From Sisyra terminalis (lineage: Eukaryota; Arthropoda; Insecta; Neuroptera; Sisyridae), in NCBI GenBank assembly GCA_958496175.1, contig OY292275.1, forward strand, positions 12,152,001 to 12,216,000: a DNA stretch of 64,000 nt, in the 5' to 3' direction. Made by a program: the position numbers and the translations under genes. The notes beneath the pieces are model-generated. The model was not told the DNA's origin, searched no databases, and was given only the letters and a program-made list of their open reading frames with translations. Below, piece by piece: positions 25,201 through 34,808 of this stretch (the stretch's first letter is position 1; each line of letters starts with the position of its first letter).

Positions 25201-25704
25201 GAAAAAAAATTGCCATTAACACCATGAAAATCATTGTATTTTTTCATGAAAACTAAAGAGTTGGTATAAGCGTGGTAAATTGCCCTCGGACAGATATTTT
25301 AACGATATTTCGTAACTAAGTAGGTAGTAATAAATACTATGATCCTGGAAGTAATAGTTCTGTATTTCACTTAATTCTTGAGAAAAAAAATTAAGTAAAA
25401 AATATTTTTTTTTCGGTGAATTTACTTAACCAATGGATTTAAAGTATCAATACGATTTAAGCGTCGAAAATGTTTTTTTATTAAAAAAAATTGTTCCAAT
25501 AGCTTTATTGATTCTTAAAAAATTATAATTTTTTGACAATATTTTAAACCATTAAGTAACTATTTTTTTTCTTCTATAAACTTTTTTTATGATGTATGAT
25601 TTTTACTGATTTTTTTAAATAAGAAAAAAAACAAATAAAAATCACTTCCATTATTATCATAATAGTGTTACATTGTATATGGCATTGAGCATTGATTCAG
25701 GGAG
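22229..25704. other. Long AT-rich intergenic stretch
   Basis: No supported feature. The open frame 23902-24207 (101 codons) has no recognisable motif and is A/T-biased. It is not called. Confidence 0.5.
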
Positions 25705-25840
25705 GTGCTTGGCTAAATTTTTAAAATTTCAATAATCAAAACAAATGAACATCTTGAAATCTTGCAATCCCATTGGCTAATAGTCCCGTACGTTGCGCAT
25801 TGTATGGGAACTGTCATCAGATATTAGAGCATCGCTTGGT
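25705..25840. repeat. Dispersed repeat pair, copy a
   Basis: Matches the reverse complement of about 59583-59735. Shared blocks include TTTTTAAAATTTCAATAATC, AAAACAAATGAACATC and CAATCCCATTGGCTAATAGT. The family is unknown, and no inverted termini or coding frame were found. Confidence 0.6.
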
Positions 25841-27193
25841 TTATTCATTCTATATTTGTTCTTAATTAAGTAATTTTATTTGATTAAAAAATGAAAAGTG
25901 ATCCAAGTGATAGTTTAAATAGTGCAGAACTAATCAGGATAACAATTTCTTTATTCAAGTAAGTGAAATGTTATTAAATTCTAAAATCCGGAACCTTGGT
26001 GTCAACAGTGTTGACTTCAATTCAATTGCCATTGAAATATTTATGAAAAAAATATTTTTCCATTCCTAATGATAATAAAGCTTAGCCCGATATCTTTTAA
26101 TTATCAACCTTTAAGTCCCATATTAACATTTAAGATCAATCGATTAAGTAAATGCTTAGAGGAAAATGCTTTTTTCTTTACTTATTTGTTTAACGAAATC
26201 TCATTAAAGATCTATCTTCTAGAATTTTAGTGCTTTATTAGTCCTTAAATACCTACAAAGTATACATATAATATCTTTTCAGGGCCGAATCACCATACTT
26301 ATATAGTATATACCCCTAGGCTTTTTTAACCCTGAACTTCTAGTGGCCAAAGATAGTTCCGGTACTAAATCAAATTCAAATTTTGAATATGTGTATATTT
26401 TACCACAACAAAAATTAAGGGAATTATTTTTTATAGAAGTTGTTATAAATATGTATTATTGCTTTAATTTTTTTTTACAAAGTTCTAGAAAATGCAACTG
26501 TAATGGAAGATTATTTTTTTTAAATTTAAAAGTAAAAGAAAGAAGATAAATCCAGTAAAATCATATTTTTATTTATAGCTAGTATTTTTCAACTACGAAT
26601 TTAAATATCTTATGTCCAGGGGTGAAAAATTAAACAGTTTAACTAAAACATTTTTTGTCGCAAAGTATATATTTTTTATTTATTTTCTAGAATAACAGTT
26701 CTAAAGAGATGCATTTGCGCCTATACTTAGAACCAGTATATTGAAATATAACATACATCCAAGTATACAAACATAAATATACACACATATATATACATTT
26801 ATATAAATTACTTACAAAAGAATTACTTATCAATAATTAAGTATCTTAAATTAAAATGCTAAAGTCAGAATTAATAACTTAAGTTCTTTTAGCGTTACAA
26901 ATTATAATTATTTGTTCTTATCCAAATACAATATTTTCTTTTTATAAGTTTCATAAAACACATTAATGTTTTCATGTCGTTAGGTAATTGATTATTAATT
27001 TTTAAAGCTACATAGTATGCACTTTTATTAATAACTAATTGTTTTATTGATCCTAAGAAGAACTAACAGCTTAGATCTAGTATTAACCACTTTCTTTGAA
27101 TATAAACTTTTACATTCCGCATAATAGTAACAAAGAGCACTAAATTTGAAAGACTCTTTGATTCTAAGAAGGGAAGACTTTTAATTATATGAA
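25841..27193. other. AT-rich intergenic DNA
   Basis: No supported feature. A segment at 26320-26400 (TTTTTTAACCCTGAACTTCT) faintly resembles the SINE body but is too diverged to call. Confidence 0.4.
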
Positions 27194-27403
27194 CATAATA
27201 TTATTTAATTTTTAACAGGAAAGTGGACATAAAAGAATGTAAATCCATATACTAATAATTAATTCTGCAACGTTTCGGTCCTTTATTTGACCTCCATCAG
27301 GCTTCTTAATGTAAAGGACCGAAACGTCGCAGAATTAATTATTAGTATAAGGATTTACATCCTTTCACGTCCACTTTCCTGCTAAAAATTAAATAATATT
27401 ATG
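27194..27403. mobile_element. Ribozyme repeat family 4, tight inverted pair
   Basis: The arms are 27194-27285 and 27312-27403, with a 26-bp loop. The outer parts (AGGAAAGTGGAC, GTAAATCC, TAATTATTAATTC-like) match the 53.2-53.6 kb pair. The loop keeps the CTGA-side core of the minus copy only, so the plus copy lacks half of its motif. Confidence 0.75.
27267..27304 (-). ncRNA. Hammerhead-like motif, family 4 (core substitution)
   Basis: On the minus strand: CTGATGG (27300-27294; last core A changed to G), A, stem II GGTC with GACC, GAAA (27276-27273), ACGT, stem I GC/GC. The core change would be expected to reduce or abolish cleavage. Confidence 0.4.
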
Positions 27404-28440
27404 TTAAATATAGCACAATAAATTTGTCGATATATTTTTTTTTGTTTTTGTTTATTTGCACCATCTGCCTCTTGGCAATAATTGCAATGTGTCACATTTT
27501 CAACACTCGTGCGTTAGTTGTGTCCATTGACACAATTAACATTAAAAATTATAAAACTATAGTAGCTTAATAGTAATAGTATTCTAGTATTGTCGATATA
27601 TGAACATATTTTTCTTAGCAATTTAGTTTAAAAAGAAGTTACGTTTTTACAGAGTTGTTTTATGCACCTCTCTAAGCTATAATGCCATAGTTAATTATGC
27701 TTTCGGACAAACCCAATTTGTGAATATTTCATTTAATTTTAATGACTAACTTTTGATTTGAGACTTTATTTTGTAGGGCATCTAAGTCTTATCACTTAAA
27801 AAAATCAAATAAAAATAGACTCAATTAGATAAAATATCATTAACGATACAACTTTGATAATAAATGAAAATATTCAACCAATTTATTTTGGACTAAATTG
27901 AAATTTATTAGAAATTGTTTTACTCTAATGGCTTGTTAACAAAGTTCAAGCTTTAATTAGTTCATCTTTTTTCCATGAAAATTAACATCATTAAAAATTA
28001 TTTTTCGAAATTTGTAAGAAAACTTATTTTGTTATAAAATTTAAAACCACTATTTTTAATAGAACAGTAATTAGATTTTTGTTGGAATAGATAGAGGTCT
28101 ATATTGTTACTTCCAACAAAAAACCTCATAAAAATTATTCCTATTACAAAACTTATCCAATTATGGAGTTAAAAAACTTTCTGTTATCTGTGAAAAATAT
28201 TTTTTAAATACATTTTTTCTTTCGCCGAGCAATTTAATTATGCTGATTTAATTACCAAAGGAAGAGTTTAAGAAAATGAATATAATGCGCGTGATGTTAA
28301 CTGTGAATATAATCTTGTTACAAGTTGGAACATAATTCAACTTACTGACACGGCGTCGTAATAGAAGAATAAAGAAAAAAAAACTTTAAAAAATATACTG
28401 ACAAAGGCTACTTGAAGAGCAAACAACTGGCATAACGGAA
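27404..28440. other. AT-rich intergenic DNA upstream of a possible promoter
   Basis: No gene or repeat was supported. The last 120 bases become less AT-rich toward the promoter candidate. Confidence 0.5.
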
Positions 28441-28454
28441 GGCAAAAGAAAAAC

Positions 28455-28490
28455 TATATAAATGAAGTGGCATCGCTCGGTTTTTAGTGA
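28455..28490 (+). promoter_or_regulatory. Possible TATA/initiator core promoter
   Basis: TATATAAA at 28455-28462 is followed by TTAGTG, with its A at 28486. That places the A 31 bases from the first T of the TATA box, which is the usual spacing to an arthropod initiator. The 250 bases around it are distinctly more GC-balanced than their surroundings. Downstream an ATG at 28513 opens only 30 codons (MKTCCSSDDVMSSN and onward, stop 28603-28605), which I do not recognise. If the promoter is real, the gene would need to splice onward or be non-coding. Confidence 0.3.
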
Positions 28491-28605
28491 ACTCAGCAAA
28501 GCGAAAATTGAGATGAAAACGTGCTGCAGTAGCGATGATGTCATGTCGTCCAACTGCACGATTGCATGCCTGTCTGTATTATATACAAAATCTATTATTG
28601 TATAA

Positions 28606-28919
28606 GACGGCGTTAATTCACTTTGCAGAGGAAGCTTTTTTTTCTTTTGAAAACTTTCTCAAAGCTCCAAGTTTGTGTGCACTTTTGCATGTGCCAGCGT
28701 AGTTGTTGCAAAAACAAACATTGAATCAGTTAGTAAAGTCGATTGAGATTATATTACAACTGTGCAATATACTAACTATTTATAATTCGTATTGGATAAT
28801 AGCTACAATATTAAAACATTAAATTATTCTAAACTTTATCAGTAAAAAACAATTTTCAATCTTTTTTCTCGGCAAATATTTACTAAGACACCTTTTACTC
28901 AAATTTATTTCTACTAATG
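28606..28919. other. Intergenic DNA downstream of the promoter candidate
   Basis: No coding frame, splice structure or repeat that I can support. Confidence 0.4.
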
Positions 28920-29012
28920 TCTGTGTAGCTATAGGTGTATACAATATATATAATATATTGCGGTTCAATTTATGTAGTATAATTTAATATAATAATATAT
29001 TATTATTGTAGA

Positions 29013-29341
29013 TTTTCAGATCCTCGATCCTCGATTTTATTTTATATATTTTTATTGAAATTTTTTTTATGTATCTTGGGAGTTTTTTTGATTGTTTTTA
29101 CCAACTGTACCGTATAAAAATGAATGAACAATGATTATTTTTAACAAGGTTAAAGCGATTATTTACGGTATGAAAGAATTCATTGTAATAATTATTTGTA
29201 TTTTGATATTAATAAAGAATTGGCTATGATATTTCAGAACGCCTGAGGAAGGCTCAATAACCAGACCGAAACGTCGCATATGTAATAAACAGTTTTGACT
29301 GATTATTATTTGATTCTAGTCCTCTGAATATTTTTACCAAT
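29013..29341 (+). mobile_element. Ribozyme repeat family 2, nested single copy
   Basis: Starts near TTTCAGATCCTCGAT and includes TTTTTACCAACTGTACCGT, the core, and the TTTGATTCTAGTCCTCTGA end shared with the 7.65-8.13 kb pair. It interrupts a family 1 copy, so family 2 moved after that family 1 copy had inserted. Confidence 0.6.
29238..29280 (+). ncRNA. Hammerhead-like motif, family 2 (weakened stem II)
   Basis: CTGAGGA 29243-29249, extra A, then GGCTC paired only poorly with AGACC, GAAA 29268-29271, ACGT, C, GC. Core bases are intact but stem II has mismatches. Confidence 0.4.
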
Positions 29342-29425
29342 TTAATAATAATATATAAAAATCATACCATAAACATAAATTTGAACAGAAAACAGAAGTT
29401 CAAACAAAAATATTTGTGACGTATT

Positions 29426-29470
29426 GCCCAGATACGTATTTCGATTGCCAAGCAATCTTCCTCAGTAGTT
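29426..29470 (-). ncRNA. Hammerhead ribozyme-like motif, family 1
   Basis: On the minus strand: CTGAGGA (29465-29459), extra A, GATTGC/GCAATC, GAAA (29442-29439), ATACGTAT, predicted cleavage base C at 29431. Stem I is CTA with TGG (one wobble pair). The partner is at 29524. Confidence 0.55.
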
Positions 29471-29477
29471 ACTAGTT

Positions 29478-29735
29478 TGTGAATCATCACAAAGCAGTTA
29501 CGGAGTGATGCAACCTACTTGATGACCACTGAGGAAGATTGCTTGGCAATCGAAATACGTATCTGGGTAATACGTCACAAATATTTTTGTTTGATCTTCT
29601 GTTCAAATTTATGTTTATGGTATGATTTTTATATACTATATTAAGATATACTACGTAAATTAAACCGCAATATATTCTATATATATTTTTAAACAGTATA
29701 ACTGTAAAAAGTCAGCGAAAAAATCTTATTTTAGC
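29478..29735 (+). mobile_element. Ribozyme repeat family 1, plus copy of head-to-head pair
   Basis: A full-length-looking unit from GTGAATCATCACAAAGCAGT to GTCAGCGAAAAAATCTTATT. It lies directly beside the minus-strand copy ending at 29465, with about 12 bp between them, so the two 5' sides meet. Confidence 0.65.
29524..29570 (+). ncRNA. Hammerhead ribozyme-like motif, family 1
   Basis: CTGAGGA 29529-29535, extra A 29536, GATTGC with GCAATC (perfect 6 bp), GAAA 29552-29555, ATACGTAT 29555-29562, predicted cleavage after C29563. Stem I is CCA 29526-29528 with TGG 29564-29566. This is one of the best-preserved copies. Confidence 0.6.
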
Positions 29736-29869
29736 TATAGGTATTTTTGTCAAGAGTTCTCTAAATCAATTATGGTGAAATTTCATCAAGCTTTCCTCCC
29801 TTTTAAGAAATTGAAAACAATTACGACCAGTTTCATTATTAAAGCAGCTTTAAAGGTGCAAAACTGGTC

Positions 29870-30040
29870 GATGGAACTCAAGGTTTGTAAATTACACAGG
29901 TTGCTCCACTAGAAAAAAATGACGTCATACGAAGAATTTTGAAATTTGAATTAGTCTGAAGATATGTACGAATTTCTTCTGGATACGTCACATAGCCACC
30001 ATCAGGCCATCTGTGTATTTTATAAACCTTGGATGGAACT
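29870..30040 (+). mobile_element. 153-bp MITE with 9-bp target duplication, copy a
   Basis: The element is 29879-30031, flanked by a perfect GATGGAACT repeat (29870-29878 and 30032-30040). The ends CAAGGTTTGTAAATTACACA and, reversed, CAAGGTTTATAAAATACACA form the inverted termini. A second copy in opposite orientation lies at 33343-33497. A 9-bp duplication points to a Mutator-like transposase as the mobilising enzyme, which is inference from duplication length only. Confidence 0.8.
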
Positions 30041-30066
30041 GCAGTTAAACCATTTTTGTATATTTT

Positions 30067-30458
30067 GGTTGTTTTCTAATTACCAGTGCTTAGTGCGACA
30101 TAGTGCCGCATGAAACCGCATTATGGGAGGTTTTTATTGGAACAAATTATTTTCTAAGTGCGACAGTAGAGTGCGTTAGACTTTTAGTTGGAGGAAAGTT
30201 GAGTTTGACAAGTTTTGACAACTTTTTTTGGAATTTTAAATGATCAAATTGTGATGAGGTCAAGTACTTTAATTAGTTCTAAATTTTTGAAATAAACTGT
30301 AACTTTTTAAATTATTTTGTTGGTAATATTTGCGTATCGCACCCAAGAGCACAGCTATTTCGAGTGCTTAATAGTGCGATGCGTTGCAGCCATTGGAACA
30401 TTCAATGCTGAGCATTATGCCGCATTATGTGCTTTTGTACTGTAATTGGAAAACAATC
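30067..30458. mobile_element. MITE with GRTTGTTTTC termini
   Basis: The left end GGTTGTTTTCTAATTAC (30067-30083) is mirrored by GTAATTGGAAAACAATC (30442-30458). Similarity continues inward for about 50 bases on each side. The interior contains repeated GTGCGA and GCATTATG words and no coding frame. No clear target duplication was found. Confidence 0.6.
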
Positions 30459-31150
30459 TTTATAACCAGGAAGTCCTTCAACGTTCTATACTTTTTTTCC
30501 TTAAATTTTTTCTTGATGATTAAAAGTATCTGGTAATATTAGTTTTGCGTAATGTGTCCAATTTTTTGAAGCTTCTGCGTATGGATCTCAAAATTTTCTT
30601 TTTCATTCCCATTTTTTGAAGTGTTTTATTATTCGAAATTTTCTTCACCAAGACTTATTTTCGGAATACTTCTGTAGATCCATATATTGAAAACCTCTAT
30701 CTTGTCAATCATGGTTATATGCTAGATCTAGGCTTTCTTATATTGTATCAGAACAAAAAATATATAGTTCATTTGGTGCAACTTTTTAATTGAATTTTAT
30801 TTTTACACTGTTAAATGTATGCACTGTGTACATATGTGTGAAGAGTGGCATATACTTCTAATCAATTGATTAAAGTTTGTCCACTTTCGTTTTAATATGT
30901 GTATCACTGCTTTAATATTGGAGCTTCCGAACTAGCAAGATTAGAGCTTGGAGTAATAATTAATATTATTTCTAGTAAACAATTTTTTCATCGTTAGGAT
31001 AAAGGATAATCTAAATTCCAATTTTGAATTATTTCTCTTTTAAATTCCTTATCTATTTGTCCCAGAAAGACTATTGTTACCCAGAGAATTCTTATTACCA
31101 ATCAGTTGGGGTTTCTTCTGAATATCTCAATAAGCAATAAATTGGAGCCA
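30459..31150. other. AT-rich intergenic DNA, nothing recognised
   Basis: No supported feature. Confidence 0.5.
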
Positions 31151-31154
31151 TATG

Positions 31155-31380
31155 AATATTTATCAGCTTAAATCTAGGTAATCCTCGAAATCTAAGGTGG
31201 GAAGTCAAATAGGACATGAAGAAAAGTTTCCTTCCTCCTTACCAAAATTTCTGTAAAAACTTTATTAGTGTAAAGATATTTCCCTAATAGGCAATGTTCT
31301 GTTAAAAAATCTATAAGCATTCTGAAGTTCTTTCTATCCAGGTTCCATCGTCTTTTAAAGATCAAAATTAGAAATAACAA
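31155..31380 (-). pseudogene. Decayed C-terminal fragment of a non-LTR retrotransposon polyprotein
   Basis: The minus strand reads RKNFRMLIDFLTEHCLLGKY, a hydrophilic stretch, ETFLHVLFDFP, and then after a frame change LRFRGLPRF. This order matches the segment after the RNase H domain of many insect LINEs, where the pattern is roughly LTGHC, L..HL, a Cys-rich CRxC, ExxxHxLxxCP and RxRxLG. The Cys residues of the CRxC part are lost (VRRKET). No upstream reverse transcriptase or RNase H is detectable next to it. It is an old scrap, not a gene. Confidence 0.45.
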
Positions 31381-32879
31381 TTTTTCGATCGTAATTCTCA
31401 GTAACCATAATCTTATATATTAAACGAGCTATTCTTGTATGAATGTAGATGGTTTGGTTTCTGCAAATGGCTCTAACGATTTTCATGAAAATTTATAATT
31501 TAATAGAGTTAATATAGAGAAAATATTTGATAATTATGCCTAAATGAATAATATAAGTTTAATTTTTCCAATTAGTATTTTACCTAAAAATCCATGATTT
31601 AATAATCGCCAAGTTGAACTCGGTCGTCCAGATACTTTTTCATTAATAGATCTATAATTTAAACTAATATTAAATAAATATCTACAATTAATTTGAAATT
31701 CTTTTGAAATATCCCGGTAATATTTACATTTTTTCTATTTTATATATTGTCAGTCGCTTATTAAATGTACAAGGATTTTAACGAATTTGATGATATTTGG
31801 TATTTTTTATAACGATTGTTTCGCAAACGAAATATGGTTTACTATGTACATCATTATACAAGGATAAGATGAAATACCGAAAAATAAGTGAGAACTAAAA
31901 ATCTAGTTTGCAATAAAGTGAAGAGAGTATCATTGAATAAATTTATTAAAGTTGAATAAAATATACAATGATTCTATTTTTTAAATCAACAATGAATTTG
32001 GTTTATAAGTGGTGAGGTTTATATTTTTCAAAGTATATATAAGCAATTTTTAGTAGGAAAAATCACAATTTTTATATTTCATGGCAAACATAATAAAATA
32101 TTGTCTTCATGTTCGTGTGTCACGCTGATGAAGTTGTGAACAGTAATATTATTTAATAAATTATAAAATATTATAATATATTTTACAAACATTTCAAAAT
32201 TCAAAACTTTTCAATTTGAAGTTATCCAAATCAATCATTTCAAATTTTAATTATAGGAAAATTTATTATTGCGTACTAGACATATTAATTAAAATGCATA
32301 CAATGCAATTATATGCTAGCACATTTCACCAAACAGCCTTAGGATTAACTACTGACAAAGTGATTGATAATTTGCCACTTCAGTTCCGTTTCAGCGAATA
32401 GACAAATCGAAACATACGCATTAGTGATGTAAATACGTCAAGCGAATAATTTTCACTTTATTAGCTCAAATTAAACGGACGTCACTAACTATCGATTAGC
32501 GATTAACTCCCAATAGAAAACCCTGTGATTTATCGGCAAAATTTATGTGACGATGCATTTTTTTTTACGATTGCAAATCTTTCGAAAGTTAGAAGTCGCT
32601 AGAGATGTATAAATTATCGAATATGGTAATCTGCAAGCTTTGATTTATTTATATTTTCGAGGGGAAAGATGAAATCTGAGTAAATCGATAGGGATTTGTG
32701 TGGCGGATGCGGTTGCACTTAACAGGGTGCGTAATAGCATAAATCAGCGTTAAATGCATTTATGGTCGTTAATTTATTAAAGCGATATGTGGAGTGTATT
32801 GTTTAGTGTTTATTGCAGTCCAACATTGGTAAAGGCCTAAATTATAATTACCGATTCAATTGAAAAGGAGCTTAATGGA
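31381..32879. other. AT-rich intergenic DNA with one GC-balanced block
   Basis: No gene or element. The block 32690-32790 contains TGCGGTTG (Runt-type site) close to TTTATGG and TTAATTTATT words. A regulatory role is speculative. Confidence 0.35.
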
Positions 32880-33071
32880 CAAATGTTCTAACATATAATG
32901 CACTTAAATAAGCATTAAAATTGTTTTTAGTAACACCTTTGCATTACCACCCTGGGAAACTAGAAGAGCAAACAATACCAAATTTGTATTCTTTCGGGTT
33001 TTTGATCTAATTATTTTTGGATAGATTTCGGAATAAAAAATGTGTGGTAGTTTTTTATCAGTTAATAAGTA
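32880..33071. repeat. Dispersed repeat, copy b, left part
   Basis: Similar to 5755-5950 (for example AACATATAATGCACTTA and CAAACAATACCAAATTTG). It is interrupted at a TA dinucleotide by the element at 33072-34104. Confidence 0.6.
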
Positions 33072-33333
33072 TGGGAACACGGGGCGGAATGGAAAATGGA
33101 ATTAGCGCTTGTTACAGGTGACAAAAACGCGTAAAAATAATGTTCAATGTTCAATTAATTGTGGTGCATTATATAAAGTGACTATTGCCAGTAAAAAGTG
33201 CAGTTGTTTTTATTATAATCAAAAGTAGAAATAAACGTTTCCGAATTCTATTTTTTACAAAGTAACACTAAGGTAACTATCCTATGTTCTATTTTTCGTT
33301 TGAATATTTACATGACATGTTTGTTAAAACATA

Positions 33334-33506
33334 CTGTTAACTCAAGGATTATAAAATACACAGGTGGCCTCATGGTGGCTACGTGACGTATCCAGAAGAA
33401 ATTCGTACATATCTTCAGTCTGATTCAAATTTCAAAATTATTCGTATGACGTCATATTTTTTTCTAATGAGACAACCTGTGTAATTTACAAACCTTGCTG
33501 TTGACT
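33334..33506 (-). mobile_element. 155-bp MITE with 9-bp target duplication, copy b
   Basis: The element is 33343-33497, in opposite orientation to 29879-30031 and highly similar to it. It is flanked by CTGTTAACT (33334-33342) and CTGTTGACT (33498-33506), a 9-bp duplication with one change. It is nested in the larger transposon and therefore younger. Confidence 0.75.
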
Positions 33507-33729
33507 AACTAAAAGCCTAGTGATAATTCAAAGATAACCAATATATCCTGCCATAATAGTCATGCTTGAGGGAAAGGTGCTTTGGGGCACAATGGGTGGG
33601 GCGGAATGGGATATACCATTCAGATAGTATTTCCCATTCAGATGGACATTTTTATATTGTCAGCAGATAGTGCGAATATATAAGGAAAACCAGTCGACAG
33701 TACATACATAAGAAAGATCGGAAGATACA

Positions 33730-33872
33730 GAGGTAATTTGCCTATACTGCCAGGATTTAAACTCCAAATCTAATGAAAGCTGGTGTTCCTGCAGTATGTC
33801 AAAAATGGGCACATTTGGCATGTGTTGGGCTAAACACGATGATGACAGTGTCTTCATCTGCGAACTAAGCCA
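33730..33872 (+). pseudogene. Transposase C-terminal PHD-like zinc finger remnant
   Basis: The plus strand reads EVICLYCQDLNSKSNESWCS, then CSMCQKWAHLACVGL, and after a one-base frame change DDDSVFICEL. The spacing C-x2-C, C-x2-C, H-x2-C, VFIC is that of the Cys/His-rich finger at the C terminus of many insect pogo/Tigger-type transposases, where the motif reads roughly C.YC, W..C..C..WAH..C, F.C..C. The catalytic domain is absent. The longer minus-strand open frame over the same bases is a shadow of this. Confidence 0.5.
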
Positions 33873-34104
33873 ATAACAAGAATCCCATTGTGCCCTAGGG
33901 GGTAGGGCAGAACGGGAAATTTCCATTTGTTTTTGAAACCTTCATTTTTAATATAAGTTATTAATTTAAATCGATGAAACCTTTTTTTATTTGTAAAGAA
34001 TGAATTAAATAAATATATAAATTACAAAACAATGAGATTGTTTCTTTAAATCTCTCGTAAATTGTAATTAAAACTTAGGTACCCCGTTCCGCCCCAGGTT
34101 CCCC

Positions 34105-34235
34105 TAACTGTAATCAAAAAATGTCTAGTACTACTTTAAAACTGCTTATGGGCAGATAAATGGCAAATGAATGACTAGGTTTTAAAAAAAATACTATCCA
34201 GTACATTTAATACTATTCAGGAGCAATGATAGTCA
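34105..34235. repeat. Dispersed repeat, copy b, right part
   Basis: Continues the homology to 5945-6060 (AAAAAATGTCTAGTACTAC, ATGGCAAATGAATGACT) after the transposon insertion. Confidence 0.6.
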
Positions 34236-34311
34236 AAGGAACTTTGGAAATTTCTTGTGTTGGAATCCATATTCTTAATCCTCATTCATATTACATGCAT
34301 ATTTATTTCCA

Positions 34312-34808
34312 TTAAGGGGTTATATACAGTTAGAAGGCCGAAAAAAAGCGAATTTTCCAGAATTCAGAGAAAACTTTTAAATTTATTGATTTAAAAATTT
34401 GTACACATATTGTGGTATCTATTAACTGTATTTTAAGACTAAGTATTAATAAAACTATTTATTTGGAAAGGAGCTACAGCTGATCTCCGGGAGCTCCTCC
34501 CAAAAAAGACGTTTTGCGGTGACCACTATATCTCTATAGTTCACTATTATATAGTTATTATCACTATAGTTTTAGAATAATGTTGGTCACGGACTTTGAA
34601 AACACCATTTCGAAAAAAAATGCGTTTAAACTTTGAAAAGCACTTTACATAGGATACATTTTTTTTTCAAATTTGAGTGTAACTTCGAAAATATTCACCG
34701 GAACGATATGAATTTTTCTGTATGTATTCTTAAATGTATGTACATTAAGAAAAAAAAATAAAAAATAAATTGATTTTTTGAAAATGCTAACTGTATATAA
34801 CCCCTTAA
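34312..34808. mobile_element. 0.5-kb TTAA-flanked MITE
   Basis: Perfect inverted termini TTAAGGGGTTATATACAGTT and AACTGTATATAACCCCTTAA, with TTAA at both ends. The GGG-start next to TTAA resembles the termini of the 0.7-kb element at 16.2 and 46.0 kb, so both may use related transposases. A TA-type duplication is an alternative. The interior has no coding frame. Confidence 0.75.

Larger units (their letters stand above)
28920..29465 (-). mobile_element. Family 1 copy split by a family 2 insertion
   Basis: A minus-strand family 1 copy runs from its core (29465-29432) leftward through its tail to about 29342. It then resumes at about 29012 and continues to 28920 (tail with TATATATTGTATACA when read on the minus strand). 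Between the halves sits a plus-strand family 2 copy. Both junctions carry TAATAATATA-like sequence, compatible with a target duplication, although the site is too simple to be sure. Confidence 0.6.
33072..34104 (+). mobile_element. Deletion derivative of a Tc1/mariner/pogo-type transposon
   Basis: The termini TGGGAACACGGGGCGGAATG and the complement of TTCCGCCCCAGGTTCCCC are inverted repeats, and TA lies on each side (33070-33071 and 34105-34106). The flanks rejoin into a sequence that aligns with the uninterrupted copy at about 5930-5960, which supports a genuine insertion. Inside are a nested 155-bp MITE (33343-33497) and the remains of a C-terminal zinc-finger region (33730-33872). Further internal GGGGCGGAATGGG and GGGCAGAACGGG words echo the termini. 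Most of the transposase is gone. Confidence 0.7.

Noticed and set aside
29824..29870. CGACCAGTTT and AAACTGGTCG inverted repeat as a ribozyme or terminator
   Set aside because: A simple 10-bp hairpin with a loop of about 27 bases, without core bases. Function cannot be argued from this.
33660..33926. 88-codon minus open frame
   Set aside because: Antisense shadow of the zinc-finger remnant that reads sensibly on the plus strand.
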